Assembly: GCA_046047615.1 (NCBI GenBank)
Contig: JBJOHO010000020.1
Coordinates: 67,852 to 131,851, forward strand
Source of the DNA: ZC4RG30 sp046047615
Lineage (GTDB): Bacteria; Pseudomonadota; Gammaproteobacteria; Steroidobacterales; Steroidobacteraceae
DNA: 64,000 nt
Direction: 5' to 3'
How positions within the stretch are numbered: the stretch's first letter is position 1; each line of letters opens with the position of its first letter. Made by a program: the position numbers and the translations under genes. This document shows positions 1 to 11,605 of this stretch, piece by piece. Below the pieces are notes generated by a model. It worked only from the letters and a program-made list of their open reading frames with translations. It had not been told where the DNA came from and did no database searches.

Positions 1-80
1 AAAGCTTCCCGCTGGAAGACAGGTCCCCGGGGTCCTCGCCGCACTGAACCAGCGCAGCACCCCTCCGCCGCGCGCGGGGT

Positions 81-992
81 TCAGGTCCCGGCGGGCGCCA
101 GCCACCACAGCGCCAGCGGCACGTAGGCCAGGCCCAGCAGCACGGACAAGGAAGCGGCGCTGGCCGCCGCCTCGCGGTCGAGATTCTCGCGGTTGGCCAC
201 CGCCAGCACGGTGAAGCCGATCGGGGCGGCGCAGGCGAGCAGCAGCACCGAGGCCGTCGCCCCCGACAGGCCGAACGCTGTCACCACGGCGGCCCCCACG
301 GCCGCTCCCAAACCGATGCGGATCACCACCGGCCAGAGCACGCGCGCCGCGCGCAGCAGCTTCAGGTCGAACATCACGCCCATGGCCAGAACCACCAGCA
401 ACAGGATGAGGCGCCCGGTCCAGCCCAGGACTGCGCCCACCTCGGGCCACCAGGCCCAGCCCGCCAGGTTCATCGCCAGCGCAGCGAGCACGGCCCACAG
501 CGGCGGGAAGCCCAGCACACGCCGGGCCAGGGACCCGGCATCGGTGGCGTGACCGCCATGCAGCGCGCCCACCACATACAGCACGCTGCCCTGCATCAGT
601 GAATTGCCGATGTCGAAGAGGGCCAGCCGGGCGACGGCCTCCGGGCCCCAGGCGGCAATGACGAACGGGAACAGGAAGCCGGCGTTGATCGACATGCTGC
701 AGATGATGAAGGCGCCCCGCGAGGCGGTCGGCAGCCCGAGTTGCCGCCCCAGCCACCAGGCCACGCCCAACTGCAACGCCATCAGGCTGGCCGCGGTGAG
801 CGGCAACAGTGCCAGGTCCGCCCGCAGCGGCACCTTGCTGACGTCGGCGAGCAGCAGTGCCGGCAGGCCCACGTAGATCACCAGCTGCAGCAGCCGGCCG
901 GCCTGTGGCGGCCCCAGCCAGCCGCGCCGGCGCGCCAGCATGCCGGCGGCAAACAGAAGCAGGAGGCAGGCAACCTGGATCTGGACGGGCAT
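81..992 (-). CDS. AEC-family (auxin efflux carrier-like) permease
   Basis: Predicted inner-membrane secondary transporter of the AEC family, whose bacterial members move small organic acids or other metabolites; the substrate cannot be read from sequence. The 303-residue product is almost entirely hydrophobic, with about ten membrane-spanning segments. It opens with MPVQIQVACLL and an RRRGWL loop after the first helix, and has a long second half rich in Leu, Val and Ala. I chose the ATG at 992 because the first helix begins there; the open frame continues upstream only with Arg-rich, non-membrane sequence. The gene is divergent from the isocitrate dehydrogenase gene, with about 95 bp between starts that must hold both promoters. 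Family confident, substrate unknown. Confidence 0.85.
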   Translation of the reverse strand: MPVQIQVACLLLLFAAGMLARRRGWLGPPQAGRLLQLVIYVGLPALLLADVSKVPLRADLALLPLTAASLMALQLGVAWWLGRQLGLPTASRGAFIICSMSINAGFLFPFVIAAWGPEAVARLALFDIGNSLMQGSVLYVVGALHGGHATDAGSLARRVLGFPPLWAVLAALAMNLAGWAWWPEVGAVLGWTGRLILLLVVLAMGVMFDLKLLRAARVLWPVVIRIGLGAAVGAAVVTAFGLSGATASVLLLACAAPIGFTVLAVANRENLDREAAASAASLSVLLGLAYVPLALWWLAPAGT

Positions 993-1087
993 GTGCGCTT
1001 CTCCACGGGCCGGACGTTGGCGCCGGGTATAATGCCGCATTTGACACGATGCACCGGCCAATTCCGGCCGGCCACAAGGACCGACCG

Positions 1088-3313
<2,226 letters not shown>

Positions 3314-3328
3314 GGGCGGCGGTGACCG

Positions 3329-3982
3329 TCAGGCGCCCGCCGCCGTTCCTGGCGGGTAGCTGATGCCGCAACCGCCGATGCCGCAGTAGCCATCAGGGTT
3401 CTTGTGCAGGTACTGCTGGTGGTAGTCCTCGGCGTAATAGAACGTCGGGGCGTCCTCGATCGCCGTGGTGATGGGGCCGCGACCGCCGGCTGTCAGCGCC
3501 TGCTGGTAGGCCGCGCGGGCGGATTCGGCCGCAGCGCGCTGCGCCGCATCGTGCACGTGGATCACGGAACGGTACTGCGTGCCGACGTCATTGCCCTGGC
3601 GCATGCCCTGGGTCGGGTCGTGCGCTTCCCAGAACGTGCGCAGCAAGGCCTCGTAGCTGATCACGCTGGGATCGTGGACGACCAGCACCACCTCGGCGTG
3701 GCCCGTCATGCCGCTGCACACTTCCTTGTAGGTGGGATTGGGGGTGTGGCCACCGGCGTAGCCGACGGCCGTGACATGCACGCCGGGCAGGCGCCAGAAC
3801 AGGCGCTCCGCGCCCCAGAAACAGCCCATGCCGAACACCGCGCGCTGCAGCGGCGGCGCAAACGGCGGCTTCATGCTGTGGCCGCTGACGGCGTGGACCG
3901 GATCCAGTGGCAGGGATTGGGAACGGCCGGCAAGGGCCTCGCTGGGGTCCGGCAACCGGCCGGGACGGTGGAAAATGCTCAT
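3329..3982 (-). CDS. msrA: Peptide methionine-S-sulfoxide reductase MsrA
   Basis: Reduces methionine-S-sulfoxide in proteins and free Met, repairing oxidative damage. The catalytic motif GCFWG is present with Cys54 as the nucleophile, followed by the family segments VGYAGG, PTYKEVCSG, GHAEVV and AEDYHQQYL. The C-terminal DGYCGIGGCG carries the resolving cysteines. The 217-residue length and N-terminal extension of about 45 residues match the long E. coli-type MsrA. The start at 3982 begins MSIFHRPG; the frame continues upstream without family similarity. It is divergent from the small gene at 4042. No signal peptide, so cytosolic. Confidence 0.95.
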   Translation of the reverse strand: MSIFHRPGRLPDPSEALAGRSQSLPLDPVHAVSGHSMKPPFAPPLQRAVFGMGCFWGAERLFWRLPGVHVTAVGYAGGHTPNPTYKEVCSGMTGHAEVVLVVHDPSVISYEALLRTFWEAHDPTQGMRQGNDVGTQYRSVIHVHDAAQRAAAESARAAYQQALTAGGRGPITTAIEDAPTFYYAEDYHQQYLHKNPDGYCGIGGCGISYPPGTAAGA

Positions 3983-4041
3983 GGCGGGCAAGATCGCCGC
4001 AACGCCACGCCAATGCAAGCCGGCGCGGGTATCATCCGCGC

Positions 4042-4305
4042 ATGGCCATCCAATCCCTCCACAACCTCCGCCAGGCGCCCGCAACGCTGCGTCCGTACGG
4101 CGTGCGCGTCAGCCTCAATGCCAATGATCCCTTCCGCAAGCTGCTGGGCCCGGACTGGCAGCGCGAGCACTGGTACGCCACGGCCACCGAGCGTGACGCG
4201 GCCCTTGAGGAGATGGGCCGGCGGCACGACTACTCGCGTCCGCTGGACCGTCCGGCGCTGGTGTTCACGCGCATCGAGAAGCTCGCCGACAGCCGCCTGC
4301 GCTGA
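4042..4305 (+). CDS. Conserved-looking hypothetical protein, 87 residues
   Basis: I do not recognise this gene. The ATG at 4042 gives an 87-residue soluble protein (MAIQSLHNLRQAPATLRPYG at its N-terminus) with a WYATATERDAALEEM segment and a basic C-terminus ending RIEKLADSRLR. No membrane segment, signal peptide or metal motif is visible. Its composition is coding-like and it fills the space between the divergent msrA and the convergent patatin gene, 30 bp before the latter's stop. The mix of aromatic and charged residues suggests a small folded domain. Function unknown. Confidence 0.6.
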   Translation: MAIQSLHNLRQAPATLRPYGVRVSLNANDPFRKLLGPDWQREHWYATATERDAALEEMGRRHDYSRPLDRPALVFTRIEKLADSRLR

Positions 4306-4335
4306 TCGTTCGTCGCTGCGGGCAGGGCCCGCGCG

Positions 4336-6588
4336 TCAGAACCCGCGCCCCAGGAACAGATAGAAGGCGCTGCGGCCCCGGTCGTCATAGCCTGCCGCCA
4401 GGTAGGCGGGTCCCAGCAGCGTGTCCATGCCGAAGAACAGGCTGGCGTCCTTGCGCAGGCTGTCAAATCGCAAGGCCTCGCCGCGCTGCCAGGCGTTGCC
4501 CATTTCCACCGAGCCGCCGAAATACAGCGGCAGGTTGAACAGCCCATCGCCAGCATCGCCCACACGGCGGACCACGGCCAGACGGGCGATGCCGAAGTGC
4601 GGTGCCGTCAAGGCATCGGGCGTGAGTCCTGACAGGTTCAGGAAGCCACCCAGCGTGAAGTAGCTGCGCGGGTCGGCGCGCTCCGGTTGCAGCAGCGTGC
4701 CGCCGGAGGCGGAGACGATGAAGCTGGTGCGGCCCCGGGAGCGCACGTGCCGCCAATCCAGCCGCAGCAGGTCCGAGTCCCGGTCGCCACCGGAAGACCC
4801 GATCTGGCGCCGCCATTCCAGCGTGAACAGGTCCCCGTGGCGCGGGAAGGAAGCGCGGTCGATGCTGTCGAAGCTGTAGCGGGCGAAGCCCTCCGTGGCG
4901 CTGTACTCCACGGCTGGATCATCGACCTCGCCCTCGGCGCCGAGCCGCAGCCGCGTGCTGCCCCACTGGCGTTCCAGGCCGAGCCTGAACTCGGCTTCCG
5001 TGCCCAGCTCGCGGCCCAGGTCCAGGCCCGCCACCGTGCGCGACACGCGGTATTCGCCCACTTTCTCCTCATCGACGATGCGCGGCAGGTTGCGCTGGTC
5101 CACCGCGGCACGTGGCATCAGGAAGAAGCGCTGCTGGTGCGAGAACGGCAGGAACACTTCGCTGGCGATCCCCGGGTTGGCGCCGACGCGCAGGTCGCTG
5201 GTCCACTCGGCGCCGTACGTCGACAGGCCGGTCATCACGAAGCGCAGCGCGGCTTCGTAGGTCGAATTGCCGCTGAAGTCGTCCTGCAGCCGCAAGCCGA
5301 AGCGCAGGTAGTTGGGCCCCCAGGAGCGCGCCCGCGCCGTGAATTCCAGCCCGACGGGCGATGCCGGATCTGCCGGATCCGCAGGCACCAGCCGGTATTC
5401 GAGCGTCTCGAGCGTGCCGCGGCCGTAAAGGCGTGCCAGGCGCCGGGCGAGCCGCTCCGGGTCGAGCGGCTGGCCCTGCTGGTCACCGAACAGCGCCTGC
5501 ACCGCACCGGCATGTGCCTCGGAACCCGGGGCGACGCGCACGAAGTCGATCCGCGGCGCCGCGACTGCCAGCGCAGCGGCAGGCCCGGCAGCCTCTGCCC
5601 TCCGCGGAGGATCGGCCAAGGCCTGCAGGCGTCCGCGCTGCGCTGCCGCCGCCGCCTCGCCCAGCGCCAGCAACTGCGGCAGCCGCGTGAAGTCGAACGA
5701 TGAGGCGTCGCCCAGCGCAGGGTCGATCAGCAGGTCCCGGGGTCCCAGACTTGCCCGGGCGCGATCCACATCGCGCCGCATGAGGATGGCGAGCATCTGG
5801 TTGGACACGCTGGTGACCGTGTCCAGGTCCTCGCGCCGCGCCAGTGGCGAGGTGACATCCACGACGATGAGCTGGTCGACGCCCAGTTGACGCGCGACAT
5901 CGACCGGCAGGTTGCCGGCGATGCCGCCGTCCACCAGCAGGCGGCCATCGCGCTCCACCGGGGTGAAGATGCCGGGTGCCGAGAGGCTGGCGCGCAAGGC
6001 CGTCACCAGGTCGCCGCGGCCCATCACGACCGCCTCGCCGCTTTCCAGGTCCGTCGCCACGGCCCGGAAACGCCGTGGCAAGCGGTCGAAATCGTCCTGC
6101 AGCGCAACGTGCAGCGTCATCTCCCGCAGCAGCCGCGACAGCTTCTGGCCCTGCACCAAGCCGCGGGGGAGCATGAAGCGCCCGTTGCGCAGGCCCAGCG
6201 GCAGTTGCACCAGGAAGGCCTCGTCGTCGCGCTTGCGGCGGATGCCCAGCTCGCTGCGCGGCGGCCGGTCGCGGAAGGCGTCCTGCCAATCCACGCGCTG
6301 CATCAGGGTCTCGATCTCGCGACCGGACAGGCCGCTGGCATAGAGCCCTCCGACCACCGCCCCCATGCTGGTGCCGACCACCACGTCGACCGGCACCTGC
6401 AGATCGTCCAAAGTCTTGAGCACGCCCACGTGCGCCGCGCCGCGCGCACCGCCACCGGACAGCACCAGGCCGATGCGCGGACGGGCCGGCGCGGCCTCCT
6501 GGGCCTGCGTCCGGCCACCCGCTGCCCCGAGCACGGCCAGGCCCAAGGCCAGGGCCACCGGCAGCCAGCGGTATGCGGCGCGACTCAT
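4336..6588 (-). CDS. Patatin-like phospholipase with outer-membrane beta-barrel (PlpD / type Vd secretion-like)
   Basis: A 750-residue exported protein. An N-terminal signal peptide (MSRAAYRWLPVALALGLAVL, ending near AQA) precedes a patatin domain: oxyanion loop SGGGARGAAHVGVL, nucleophile motif GTSMGAVVGG and the catalytic Asp in VDGGIAGNLPV. A POTRA-like region follows (DFVRVAPGSEAHAGAVQALF onward), then a C-terminal half of alternating strands with aromatic and Arg residues, ending in GRGF, as in Omp85-type barrels. This layout matches PlpD and other type Vd autotransporter lipases that hydrolyse phospholipids. I prefer the ATG at 6588 because it starts directly at the signal peptide; another in-frame start lies at 6624. 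It diverges from the TPR gene with 59 bp between starts. Confidence 0.9.
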   Translation of the reverse strand: MSRAAYRWLPVALALGLAVLGAAGGRTQAQEAAPARPRIGLVLSGGGARGAAHVGVLKTLDDLQVPVDVVVGTSMGAVVGGLYASGLSGREIETLMQRVDWQDAFRDRPPRSELGIRRKRDDEAFLVQLPLGLRNGRFMLPRGLVQGQKLSRLLREMTLHVALQDDFDRLPRRFRAVATDLESGEAVVMGRGDLVTALRASLSAPGIFTPVERDGRLLVDGGIAGNLPVDVARQLGVDQLIVVDVTSPLARREDLDTVTSVSNQMLAILMRRDVDRARASLGPRDLLIDPALGDASSFDFTRLPQLLALGEAAAAAQRGRLQALADPPRRAEAAGPAAALAVAAPRIDFVRVAPGSEAHAGAVQALFGDQQGQPLDPERLARRLARLYGRGTLETLEYRLVPADPADPASPVGLEFTARARSWGPNYLRFGLRLQDDFSGNSTYEAALRFVMTGLSTYGAEWTSDLRVGANPGIASEVFLPFSHQQRFFLMPRAAVDQRNLPRIVDEEKVGEYRVSRTVAGLDLGRELGTEAEFRLGLERQWGSTRLRLGAEGEVDDPAVEYSATEGFARYSFDSIDRASFPRHGDLFTLEWRRQIGSSGGDRDSDLLRLDWRHVRSRGRTSFIVSASGGTLLQPERADPRSYFTLGGFLNLSGLTPDALTAPHFGIARLAVVRRVGDAGDGLFNLPLYFGGSVEMGNAWQRGEALRFDSLRKDASLFFGMDTLLGPAYLAAGYDDRGRSAFYLFLGRGF

Positions 6589-6647
6589 GCCGTCAAGGAT
6601 ACCGTCTGGGCCGTGACGGCTCATGGGGGGACCGGTAAGCTGCAGCC

Positions 6648-7394
6648 ATGCCTGTGTCCCTCGCCGTCCTCTCCCTGGTCCTCCAGGCCGCCCTCATCGT
6701 CCACTGCATCAAGACCGGCCGGAACCAGATCTGGATCTGGGTGCTGGCGCTGCTGTCGTTCGCAGGCGTCATCGCCTATGTGGCCGCTGAACTCATCCCC
6801 GGCCTGCTGCGCAGCCGCACCACCGCGCGCACCGTCAAGGGCGTGAAGCAGGCGCTGGACCCCGAGGCAACGCTGCGCAAGCTCGAGGCCGACATGCGCG
6901 CCACCGGCGGCGTGGCCACCCGCCAGCGCTACGCGGAAGAACTGCTGCGCCGCGGACGCGCCGGCGAGGCCGTCGGCATCTACCGCGAGGCGCTGACCGG
7001 CCTCTACGAGCACGACCCGGAACTGATGCTGGGTCTGGCCCGTGCGCAGTTCGAGGCCGGCGAACCGGCCGCGGCGCGCGGCACGCTCGACGCCCTCATC
7101 CAGGCCACTCCGCAGTTCAAGTCGCCGGCAGGCCACCTGCTCTATGCGCGGGCGCTGGAGGCGGAGGGCAACGCCGGGCAGGCGCTCTCCGAATATGCCG
7201 TGCTGGCGGGCTACTACCCGGGAGCCGAGGCCACCGTGCGCTACGCCCAGCTGCTGGTCGCGCAGTCGCGGCGCGACGAGGCGCGCGGCGTGCTGCAGGA
7301 GCTCACGGACCGGGCCCGCGTGGCGCCGGAACACTACCGGCGCACGCAGCAGGACTGGCTCAAGCGCGCCGCGCAGGTGCTTGCCGGGTTGTGA
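6648..7394 (+). CDS. Membrane-anchored tetratricopeptide-repeat protein
   Basis: A 248-residue protein of unknown specific role. Two N-terminal hydrophobic segments (about residues 3-20 and 28-50) are separated by a short KTGRNQIW loop, an arrangement similar to PLDc_N-type membrane anchors. From about residue 90 onward come helical TPR-like repeats, recognised by repeated Ala/Leu/Tyr spacing (RYAEELLRRGRAGEAVGIYR, LLYARALEAEGNAGQALSEY, RYAQLLVAQSRRDEARGVL). TPR proteins act as scaffolds. The last 35 bp overlap the 3' end of the convergent aguA gene, so the two genes share terminal sequence on opposite strands. Confidence 0.75.
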   Translation: MPVSLAVLSLVLQAALIVHCIKTGRNQIWIWVLALLSFAGVIAYVAAELIPGLLRSRTTARTVKGVKQALDPEATLRKLEADMRATGGVATRQRYAEELLRRGRAGEAVGIYREALTGLYEHDPELMLGLARAQFEAGEPAAARGTLDALIQATPQFKSPAGHLLYARALEAEGNAGQALSEYAVLAGYYPGAEATVRYAQLLVAQSRRDEARGVLQELTDRARVAPEHYRRTQQDWLKRAAQVLAGL

Positions 7395-8484
7395 CAGCCG
7401 GGATCTGCTGGGTGATGCAGTGGATGTTGCCGCCGCCCAGCAGGATCTCGCGGGCCGGCACGCCGACAACCTCGCGATCGCGGAACAGCTTGCGCAGCAG
7501 GGCCAGCGCGGCCTCGTCGGTACGCGGATCCAGCAGCGGCACCACGACGCCACCATTGGCGATGTAGAAGTTCGCGTAGGACCCCGCCAGCCGCGCGCCA
7601 CCGCGACGCGGCTTGGCACGATCCCGCGCCAGCACGCCGGCCGCCTCGCCTGCAGTCATCACCAGCGGCCCCGGCTGCGGCAGCTTGTGCACCTTGAAAC
7701 GCCGGCCACGGGCGTCACGCGCGTCCATGAGGCGCTCGTAGGCGTCCTGGGACACGCGCCACTGCGGATCGCGGCGGTTGTCGGTCCAGGTCAGGCAGAC
7801 CTCGCCGGGCCGCACGAAACAGGCGAGATTGTCGATGTGGCCATCGGTCTCGTCTTCCACCACGCCGGCCCCCAGCCAGACGACGCTGCTTACGCCCAGG
7901 TACGCGCGCAGCTGCGCCTCGACCTGTTCGCGGGACAGCGCCGGATTGCGGTTGCGGTTCAGCAGGCATTCCTCCGTGACCAGCACGGTGCCCTGCCCGT
8001 CCACATGGATTGATCCGCCTTCCAGCACCAGCGGCGCCCGATAGCGGTCGCAGGCCTCGATCTCCAACACCTTGCGCGCGACCAGGTCATCCTGGTCCCA
8101 GGGGAAATACAGGCCGCCCTCCAGGCCACCCCAGGCGTTGAACTGCCAGTCCACGCCGCGCACTTCACCCGAGTCGTCGACGACGCAGGTCGGGCCGGTG
8201 TCGCGCATCCAGGCGTCGTTGCTCGACATCTCGACCACGCGCACGGCCTCGGGCAGGGCCGCACGCGCGTATTCGTACTGGGCCGCCGAGGCGCCGACGG
8301 TCACCGGCTCGAAATGGGCGATCGCCGTGGCGACCTGCGCGAACGCGCGTTGCGCAGGTCCCGCGCCCTCGCGCCAGTTGTCCAGCCGCTCGGGCCAGAG
8401 CATCCAGGTGCCCGCATGGGGTTCGAATTCGGCCGGCATCCAGAAGCCGTCGGCCGCGGGCGTGGACTGCAGCGTGCGTGACAT
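7360..8484 (-). CDS. aguA: Agmatine deiminase
   Basis: Converts agmatine to N-carbamoylputrescine and ammonia, feeding arginine-derived agmatine toward putrescine. The 374-residue product shows the guanidine-modifying fold signatures: WMPAEFEPHAGTWMLWPER near the N-terminus, MSSNDAWMRDTGPT, GVDWQFNAWGG, ETDGHIDNLACF, and the C-terminal active-site motif GGGNIHCITQQ with Cys356 as nucleophile. An N-carbamoylputrescine amidohydrolase (AguB) is the usual partner but is not in this window. It stands at the edge of a long polyamine catabolic island transcribed mostly on the same strand. Start at 8484 gives the standard N-terminus. Confidence 0.96.
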   Translation of the reverse strand: MSRTLQSTPAADGFWMPAEFEPHAGTWMLWPERLDNWREGAGPAQRAFAQVATAIAHFEPVTVGASAAQYEYARAALPEAVRVVEMSSNDAWMRDTGPTCVVDDSGEVRGVDWQFNAWGGLEGGLYFPWDQDDLVARKVLEIEACDRYRAPLVLEGGSIHVDGQGTVLVTEECLLNRNRNPALSREQVEAQLRAYLGVSSVVWLGAGVVEDETDGHIDNLACFVRPGEVCLTWTDNRRDPQWRVSQDAYERLMDARDARGRRFKVHKLPQPGPLVMTAGEAAGVLARDRAKPRRGGARLAGSYANFYIANGGVVVPLLDPRTDEAALALLRKLFRDREVVGVPAREILLGGGNIHCITQQIPAVTTRQAPARRA

Positions 8485-8511
8485 GGCGGCGAGTCTAGCA
8501 GCGCGTCCGTG

Positions 8512-9672
8512 TCAGCAGGCCTGCAGCGCCTGCGCGAGATCCGCGAGCAGGTCGCCGATGTCCTCCAGGCCGATCGACAGGCGCACGGTGCCCGGCACGA
8601 TACCGCACAGCGGCTCGAACGACGACGGCAGGTCGAGGGGGCCGCGCGTGCCCGGCGGCATCACCAGCGACTCGGGCGAGCCCATGCTCGCGGCGATGGC
8701 GAACAGCTCGAGGTGGTCGGCCAGCCGGTCGCCCGCCGCGGCCCCGCCTGCCATGTCGAAGCTGACGACGGCGCCGAAGTCCTGCATCTGCGCGCGGGCC
8801 AGTGCATGGCGTTCATGGGTCGCCAGCCCCGGGTAGTGCACGCGGGCCACCTGCGGCTGGCGCGCGAGGAACTCCGCGACCTGCTGCGCGGCCGCCGATT
8901 GCGCACGGTAGCGCAACAGGCAGGTCTTGAGGCCGCGCTGCAACAGGAAGGCTGCGTGCGGATCGAGGGTGCCGCCCCCGACGATGAACTCCGGCCGCAG
9001 GCGGCGGATCAGCTCGCGGTTGCCGATGACGGCGCCGCCCATGACATCGCCGTGCCCGGAAACGTACTTGGTGAGGCTGTGCAGGTAGAGGTCGATGTCC
9101 TGGTCGCCATGCTGGTGCGGGCCCGCCAGCGTGTTGTCCAGCAGCGTGAGCGCACCGGCGCGGCGCGCGCAGCGCGTGATGTGGGCGATGTCCGCGATGC
9201 GCAGCACCGGGTTGGTGGGACTCTCGAGGATCACCAGCCGCGTGGGCGTCGTGGCCAGCACGCGTTCGATGCCGGCGTCGTCGTGGATCGACAGCATGGT
9301 GTGGCTGACGCCATAGCGTGCCAGCTGCCGGCGGATGAAGCCGCGCGTCGGTCCGTAGGTCTCGGCGAAGCACAGCACATGGTCGCCCTGTTGCAGCAGG
9401 CCGAACAGCGTCTGGCTGATGACACCCACACCGCTCGCACAAACAATGGCGTCATCGCGCCCCTGCAGACGGGCCAGCGACAGCTCGAGTTGGCGGCAGG
9501 TCGGGTTGCCGACGCGCGAGTAGTGCCAGGCGGCCGCCTGTGCCTCCTGCACCGTGGCGGCCGTGAACTTCACGCTCTGGTAGAGCGGCGCCACGAGTGG
9601 CGGATTGCCCTCGGGCACAGGTACTTCTGGCAGGTGGACGAGATCTGTCGCCGGCCGGCGGGGCGTGCTCAT
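8512..9672 (-). CDS. Cystathionine gamma-synthase/lyase-family PLP enzyme
   Basis: A PLP-dependent Cys/Met-metabolism (transsulfuration) enzyme of 386 residues. Family features include the N-terminal PLVAPLYQSVKF, HYSRVGNPTCRQLE, an ASGVGVISQTLFGLL segment, ILESPTNPVLRIADI, and the PLP-binding lysine in LHSLTKYVSGHGDVMGG. It could be a cystathionine synthase, lyase or a methionine gamma-lyase-like enzyme; sequence alone does not decide. I chose the ATG at 9672, whose ATGA overlap with the stop of the upstream aminotransferase implies translational coupling. The longer frame upstream is Arg/Pro-rich sequence antisense-like to nothing known. The pairing with a methionine-type aminotransferase suggests sulfur amino-acid catabolism. 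Confidence 0.88.
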   Translation of the reverse strand: MSTPRRPATDLVHLPEVPVPEGNPPLVAPLYQSVKFTAATVQEAQAAAWHYSRVGNPTCRQLELSLARLQGRDDAIVCASGVGVISQTLFGLLQQGDHVLCFAETYGPTRGFIRRQLARYGVSHTMLSIHDDAGIERVLATTPTRLVILESPTNPVLRIADIAHITRCARRAGALTLLDNTLAGPHQHGDQDIDLYLHSLTKYVSGHGDVMGGAVIGNRELIRRLRPEFIVGGGTLDPHAAFLLQRGLKTCLLRYRAQSAAAQQVAEFLARQPQVARVHYPGLATHERHALARAQMQDFGAVVSFDMAGGAAAGDRLADHLELFAIAASMGSPESLVMPPGTRGPLDLPSSFEPLCGIVPGTVRLSIGLEDIGDLLADLAQALQAC

Positions 9673-10834
9673 CGGGCGAAGTCCAGCATGCGTTCGGCCC
9701 CGGCCGCGAGGGTTTCGGGACGCTTGGCGAAACACAGGCGCAGCAGCCGCAGTCCCTGCGGCGGGCGGGCAAAAAAGGGCGACAGGGGAATGGTGGCGAC
9801 GCCGCCCTCTTCCAGCAGGCACTGCGCGGCCGCCGCATCGTCCAGGGCCGACAGGCGCGGCACGGCGGAGTAATCGACCAGCTGGAAGAAACTGCCCTCG
9901 GAACGGATGACCCGCCATGCCGACCGGGCGAGTGCGTCAGCCTGCAGGTCACGCCGTGCGCGGAAGAACTCCGCCAGACCCTCGAAGACACCGGGAGTGT
10001 CGAGTGTGTAGCGGGCGATGGCCTGCTGCAGCGGCGTGGCGATGGTGAAGGTGTTGAACTGGTGCACCTTGCGCAGCTCGGTGGTGAGCAGCGGGGGCGC
10101 CACGGCATAACCGACGCGCAGGCCTGTGGCATGCAGCGCCTTGCCGAAGGAGTACACGGCCACCGCACGCCCGCGCAGGACAGGGTGCGACAGCACGCTG
10201 TGGTGCCGCGCCGGCGCGAACACGACGTGTTCGTAAACCTCGTCGGACAGCACGGTGATGTCGCGTCCCTCGACGAGCCGCGCCAGCTCGTCAAGATCGC
10301 CCGGCTGCAGCACGCTACAGCCGGGATTGTGCGGACTGTTGATCAGCAGCAGGCGCGTGGCCGGCGTGATCGCCGCGCGCACGCGATCCCAGTCGATGCG
10401 GAAGTGCGGCGCGTCCAGCGGCACGTGGACCGGACGGGCGCCTGCAAGGCGTACCGCCGGGTCGTAGGAATCGTAGGCCGGGTCGAACATGAGCACATCG
10501 TCGCCCGGACCCGCCAGCGCCTGGATCGCCGAATAGAGGGCCTCGGTGGCACCCAGGGTGATGGTGATGCAGGCGTCCGGATCAAAGTGGTAGCCGTAAC
10601 GCGCCTGCAGACGCACCGCGATGGACTGGCGCAACAGGGGCAGCCCCGGCATCGGCGCGTACTGCGTGAAACCCTCGCGCATGGCCTCGGCCACGAGGTC
10701 GCCAAGGCGCGGGTCAGGGTCGTAGTCAGGGAACCCCTGGCCGAGGTTCACGGCCCCCAGCTCGGCGGCACGCCGCGACATCACCGTGAAGATGGTGGTG
10801 CCGACGTCCGGCAGCTTGCTCGGCCGCATGGGCA

Positions 10835-10835
<1 letters not shown>
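9669..10835 (-). CDS. Class I/II PLP aminotransferase, methionine aminotransferase (YbdL)-like
   Basis: A 388-residue fold-type I aminotransferase. The N-terminus TIFTVMSRRAAELGAVNLGQGFPDYDPD is typical of the methionine/kynurenine aminotransferase branch (segment given in parts: TIFTVMSRRAAELGAVNLGQ, GFPDYD). Further signatures are LGATEALYSAIQAL, DPAYDSYDPAV, INSPHNPGCSVL, LSDEVYEHVVF, and the PLP lysine in YSFGKALHATGLRVGY. It likely transaminates methionine or aromatic amino acids with a 2-oxo acid. It is wedged between two genes with overlaps of 1 bp upstream (ppgK) and 4 bp downstream (PLP lyase-like gene), so all three are probably one mRNA. Exact substrate uncertain. Confidence 0.9.
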
Positions 10836-11581
<746 letters not shown>

Positions 11582-11605
11582 GTCCTGCCTGTCTCCGTGT
11601 GTTCG

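Noticed and set aside
1..80. Possible gene end at the window start
   Set aside because: No open frame with recognisable coding content or domain could be seen in these 80 bases.
3315..3344. GC repeat between the isocitrate dehydrogenase and msrA stops as a terminator
   Set aside because: The arms GGCGGCGG and CCGCCGCC are separated by 14 bases, overlap the msrA end and lack a U-run; not distinguishable from GC background.
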